A DNA stretch of 57,120 nucleotides from Parashewanella sp049608225 (lineage in GTDB: Bacteria > Pseudomonadota > Gammaproteobacteria > Enterobacterales > Shewanellaceae): contig JBMYXI010000014.1 of the NCBI GenBank assembly GCA_049608225.1, forward strand, positions 1 through 57,120, written 5' to 3'. The notes under the pieces are model-generated. The model made no database searches, had not been told where the DNA came from, and saw only the letters and a list, made by a program, of their open reading frames with translations. Positions 55,682 through 57,120 of the stretch are shown here, one piece after another; the first letter of the stretch is position 1, and the number at the start of each line of letters is the position of its first letter. The translations under genes were made by a program, and so were the position numbers.

Positions 55682-56364
55682 ACTCGATTATCTCCACAGC
55701 TAAAGGCAATGATCTGACTGAGTTCAGTGAGTGTCCTGCCTGATTGTTGTTGCCATTTATTAAATGCAGTGTTTGCAGCGGACAATGCTTTAGTAGTGTT
55801 TTTTCCGGAGTCGATAATTTTGGTATTTCTCAGGTAACTCTCAACATCAGAGGATAGGATAAAGGTATCTACGCCTGCTTGCCGTAAAGCATAAGCGCCG
55901 GTATTGCCACCAAGGCGTTTTCCGTGCTTTTTTAAATACTGCCAAAGTCCGGTGATGTTATCGCTTGGCCAGTTAGCAATCATGTTGCTAAATGAACCGT
56001 GTTGATAACGGACTTCCATGATCATTGCCGCATTTTCGGGAATGGTCATGACTTTGGTCAAATGGCGAATAATCTTCGGATTTCTTGCTTTTTCTTCCCA
56101 CTGTTCATCTGACAACATCAGCAAGAGCTCAGGGTCAAAGTTAAAGAAGACTTCTTCAAATCCAGCCCATTTGTTGACAACGACTTTCCAAGATATACCG
56201 CATTGAAAGACTTTCATGGTAAAAATAGCGAGCCATTGTGCATCCGTTATTGCCAGTAAAGCCTCGCGCGATAATGGCTGACTTAACATAGCCTCAAGGC
56301 TTGATTCACCACCTTTTCTCTGAGCTGCACGTTGGTAAATACGATCAAAGTGTTCTTGGGTCAT
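55678..56364 (-). CDS. DNA-3-methyladenine glycosylase I family
   Basis: 228 residues. The fold matches Tag/COG2818: helix and loop FQCGISWKVVVNKWAGFEEVFFNFDP, KIIRHLTKVMTIPENAAMIMEV, and LGGNTGAYALRQAGVDTFILSSDVESYLR. It is longer and more divergent than E. coli Tag, and the zinc-binding Cys/His set of classical Tag is not obvious. It may therefore belong to a divergent subgroup of base-excision glycosylases. It overlaps the small membrane gene downstream by four bases. Confidence 0.75.
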   Translation of the reverse strand: MTQEHFDRIYQRAAQRKGGESSLEAMLSQPLSREALLAITDAQWLAIFTMKVFQCGISWKVVVNKWAGFEEVFFNFDPELLLMLSDEQWEEKARNPKIIRHLTKVMTIPENAAMIMEVRYQHGSFSNMIANWPSDNITGLWQYLKKHGKRLGGNTGAYALRQAGVDTFILSSDVESYLRNTKIIDSGKNTTKALSAANTAFNKWQQQSGRTLTELSQIIAFSCGDNRV

Positions 56365-56465
56365 AGCGAGATATTGAGTTCAGTTTTTAACTATTGTACG
56401 GTTTCTTTTGTGAAAGCAAAGTAATACTATCGCTTACCAAATAACAATATGAAAAATAAACGTTG

Positions 56466-57120
56466 ATGGAACAACCGATTTGGATTGCAGGTTTTAAGGT
56501 CGATTGGCAGCGACATGAACTTTATAAAAATGATGAAGTGATTTCTCTGGAGCCTAAAATACTGGCAGTATTAAAACAACTGGTTGCGGCAAATGGCAGT
56601 ATTGTTTCGCAGCAAACCTTGCTGGATGAAGTTTGGCCTGAAGTGGTCGTGAGTCCGAATACATTACAGCGTTGCATTGCTCAGATCAGGAAACTGTTTA
56701 ACGACGATGCGAAAAAGCAACAGATCATCAAAACGCACCCTAAAATAGGTTACAGTTTTGTTGGTGAGGTTTGTTATCAAAGTGCGGTTCACAAATCTTC
56801 TTTTCGGTTAAACCGCTATCGCAGTAAGCAACTTATTCTTGCATCTATTGTTTTTATCATTATCGCGTTAGGTTATGTGTCTTTTTCTGGTCTAGAGTTT
56901 GAGAGCAGGCAAATCGCTCAATCTCCTAAAAAGCTCCCATTTATGCAAACCCAAATACACCCTAAGCTGCGTTTTATCAGTTCTGGGCAATATGCTGAAA
57001 GCCATATGGCTTTGTCTGCGGATGAAAAACGTTTAGCTTTTATTCGTAAATTAGATGCACAGAATCAGCACATTATTATTAGAGACAGGCAATCGGGTAA
57101 AGAAACATTCATAAAGCTAA
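56466..57120 (+). CDS. CadC/ToxR-type transmembrane transcriptional regulator, 3' end outside window
   Basis: 218 codons are visible, open to the right edge. The first 100 residues are an OmpR-type winged helix (FKVDWQRHELYKNDEVISLEPK, then LLDEVWPEVVVSPNTLQRCIAQIRKLF, then KTHPKIGYSFVG). A membrane helix (LILASIVFIIIALGYVSF) lies near residue 120-138 and a periplasmic domain begins SHMALSADEKRLAFI, the first blade of a TolB-like propeller. This is the CadC-like architecture with WD40/PD40 repeats common in Alteromonadales. No clear ribosome site is seen; TTG at 56463 is an alternative start. Confidence 0.82.
   Translation, partial: MEQPIWIAGFKVDWQRHELYKNDEVISLEPKILAVLKQLVAANGSIVSQQTLLDEVWPEVVVSPNTLQRCIAQIRKLFNDDAKKQQIIKTHPKIGYSFVGEVCYQSAVHKSSFRLNRYRSKQLILASIVFIIIALGYVSFSGLEFESRQIAQSPKKLPFMQTQIHPKLRFISSGQYAESHMALSADEKRLAFIRKLDAQNQHIIIRDRQSGKETFIKL

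Overview
The window is ordinary gammaproteobacterial chromosome carrying several accessory blocks. It probably comes from a marine member of the Alteromonadales, near Shewanella or Colwellia. The pointers are AT-rich DNA, the trmB-mutY-yggX block with a YggN-type (DUF2884) gene beside it, a YeeN-type YebC protein, a TIGR02922-type small protein, several TonB receptors and multiple c-type cytochrome genes. Genus and species cannot be fixed from the sequence alone.

Layout. Positions 1-5327 hold an iron or heme uptake type operon: a PepSY membrane protein cut by the window edge, a small membrane protein, a TonB-dependent receptor, a second PepSY-type membrane protein, and DUF2271 and DUF4198 exported proteins. 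5675-7687 is a small operon of a DsbA-like protein, a metallo-beta-lactamase-fold protein with altered metal ligands, and a secreted SnoaL-like protein. 7866-14315 carries exported proteins of unknown function, including a 1075-residue protein with a propeller-like N-terminus and repeated Cys-paired domains. 14431-14634 is a remnant of an ArsR-type regulator. 14665-23088 holds rhlE, a cytochrome c peroxidase with a chemoreceptor, a yeeN-like gene, a TIGR02922 gene and a Lon-like protease.

The most interesting region is 23353-32736. It is one leftward operon of six tightly packed genes: a 381-residue putative precursor whose C-terminal half has 25 cysteines in an almost perfect 17-residue repeat (C-x6-C-x9), a radical SAM/SPASM enzyme, an HlyD-type adaptor, an unknown protein, and two ABC exporter subunits, one with an N-terminal C39 double-glycine peptidase. 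It reads as a complete make-modify-cleave-export pathway for a very large cysteine-repeat peptide (RiPP). A divergent gene of about 1200 codons (32858-36483) stands beside it and appears interrupted twice.

36532-41318 is core housekeeping DNA (nhaC, yggX, mutY, trmB, DUF2884). 41684-48900 carries a large TonB receptor, a membrane-bound AraC regulator, and three overlapping genes: a diheme cytochrome c, a MauG/CcpA-type peroxidase, and a right-handed beta-helix protein fused to a cytochrome c domain. This looks like a periplasmic electron-transfer or oxidation system of unknown substrate. 48966-57120 holds small exported proteins, two LysR regulators (one divergent from a SnoaL-like gene), a DUF885 lipoprotein, a 3-methyladenine glycosylase operon and the start of a CadC-type regulator that runs off the window.

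All functional statements rest on motif reading. No database search was possible.
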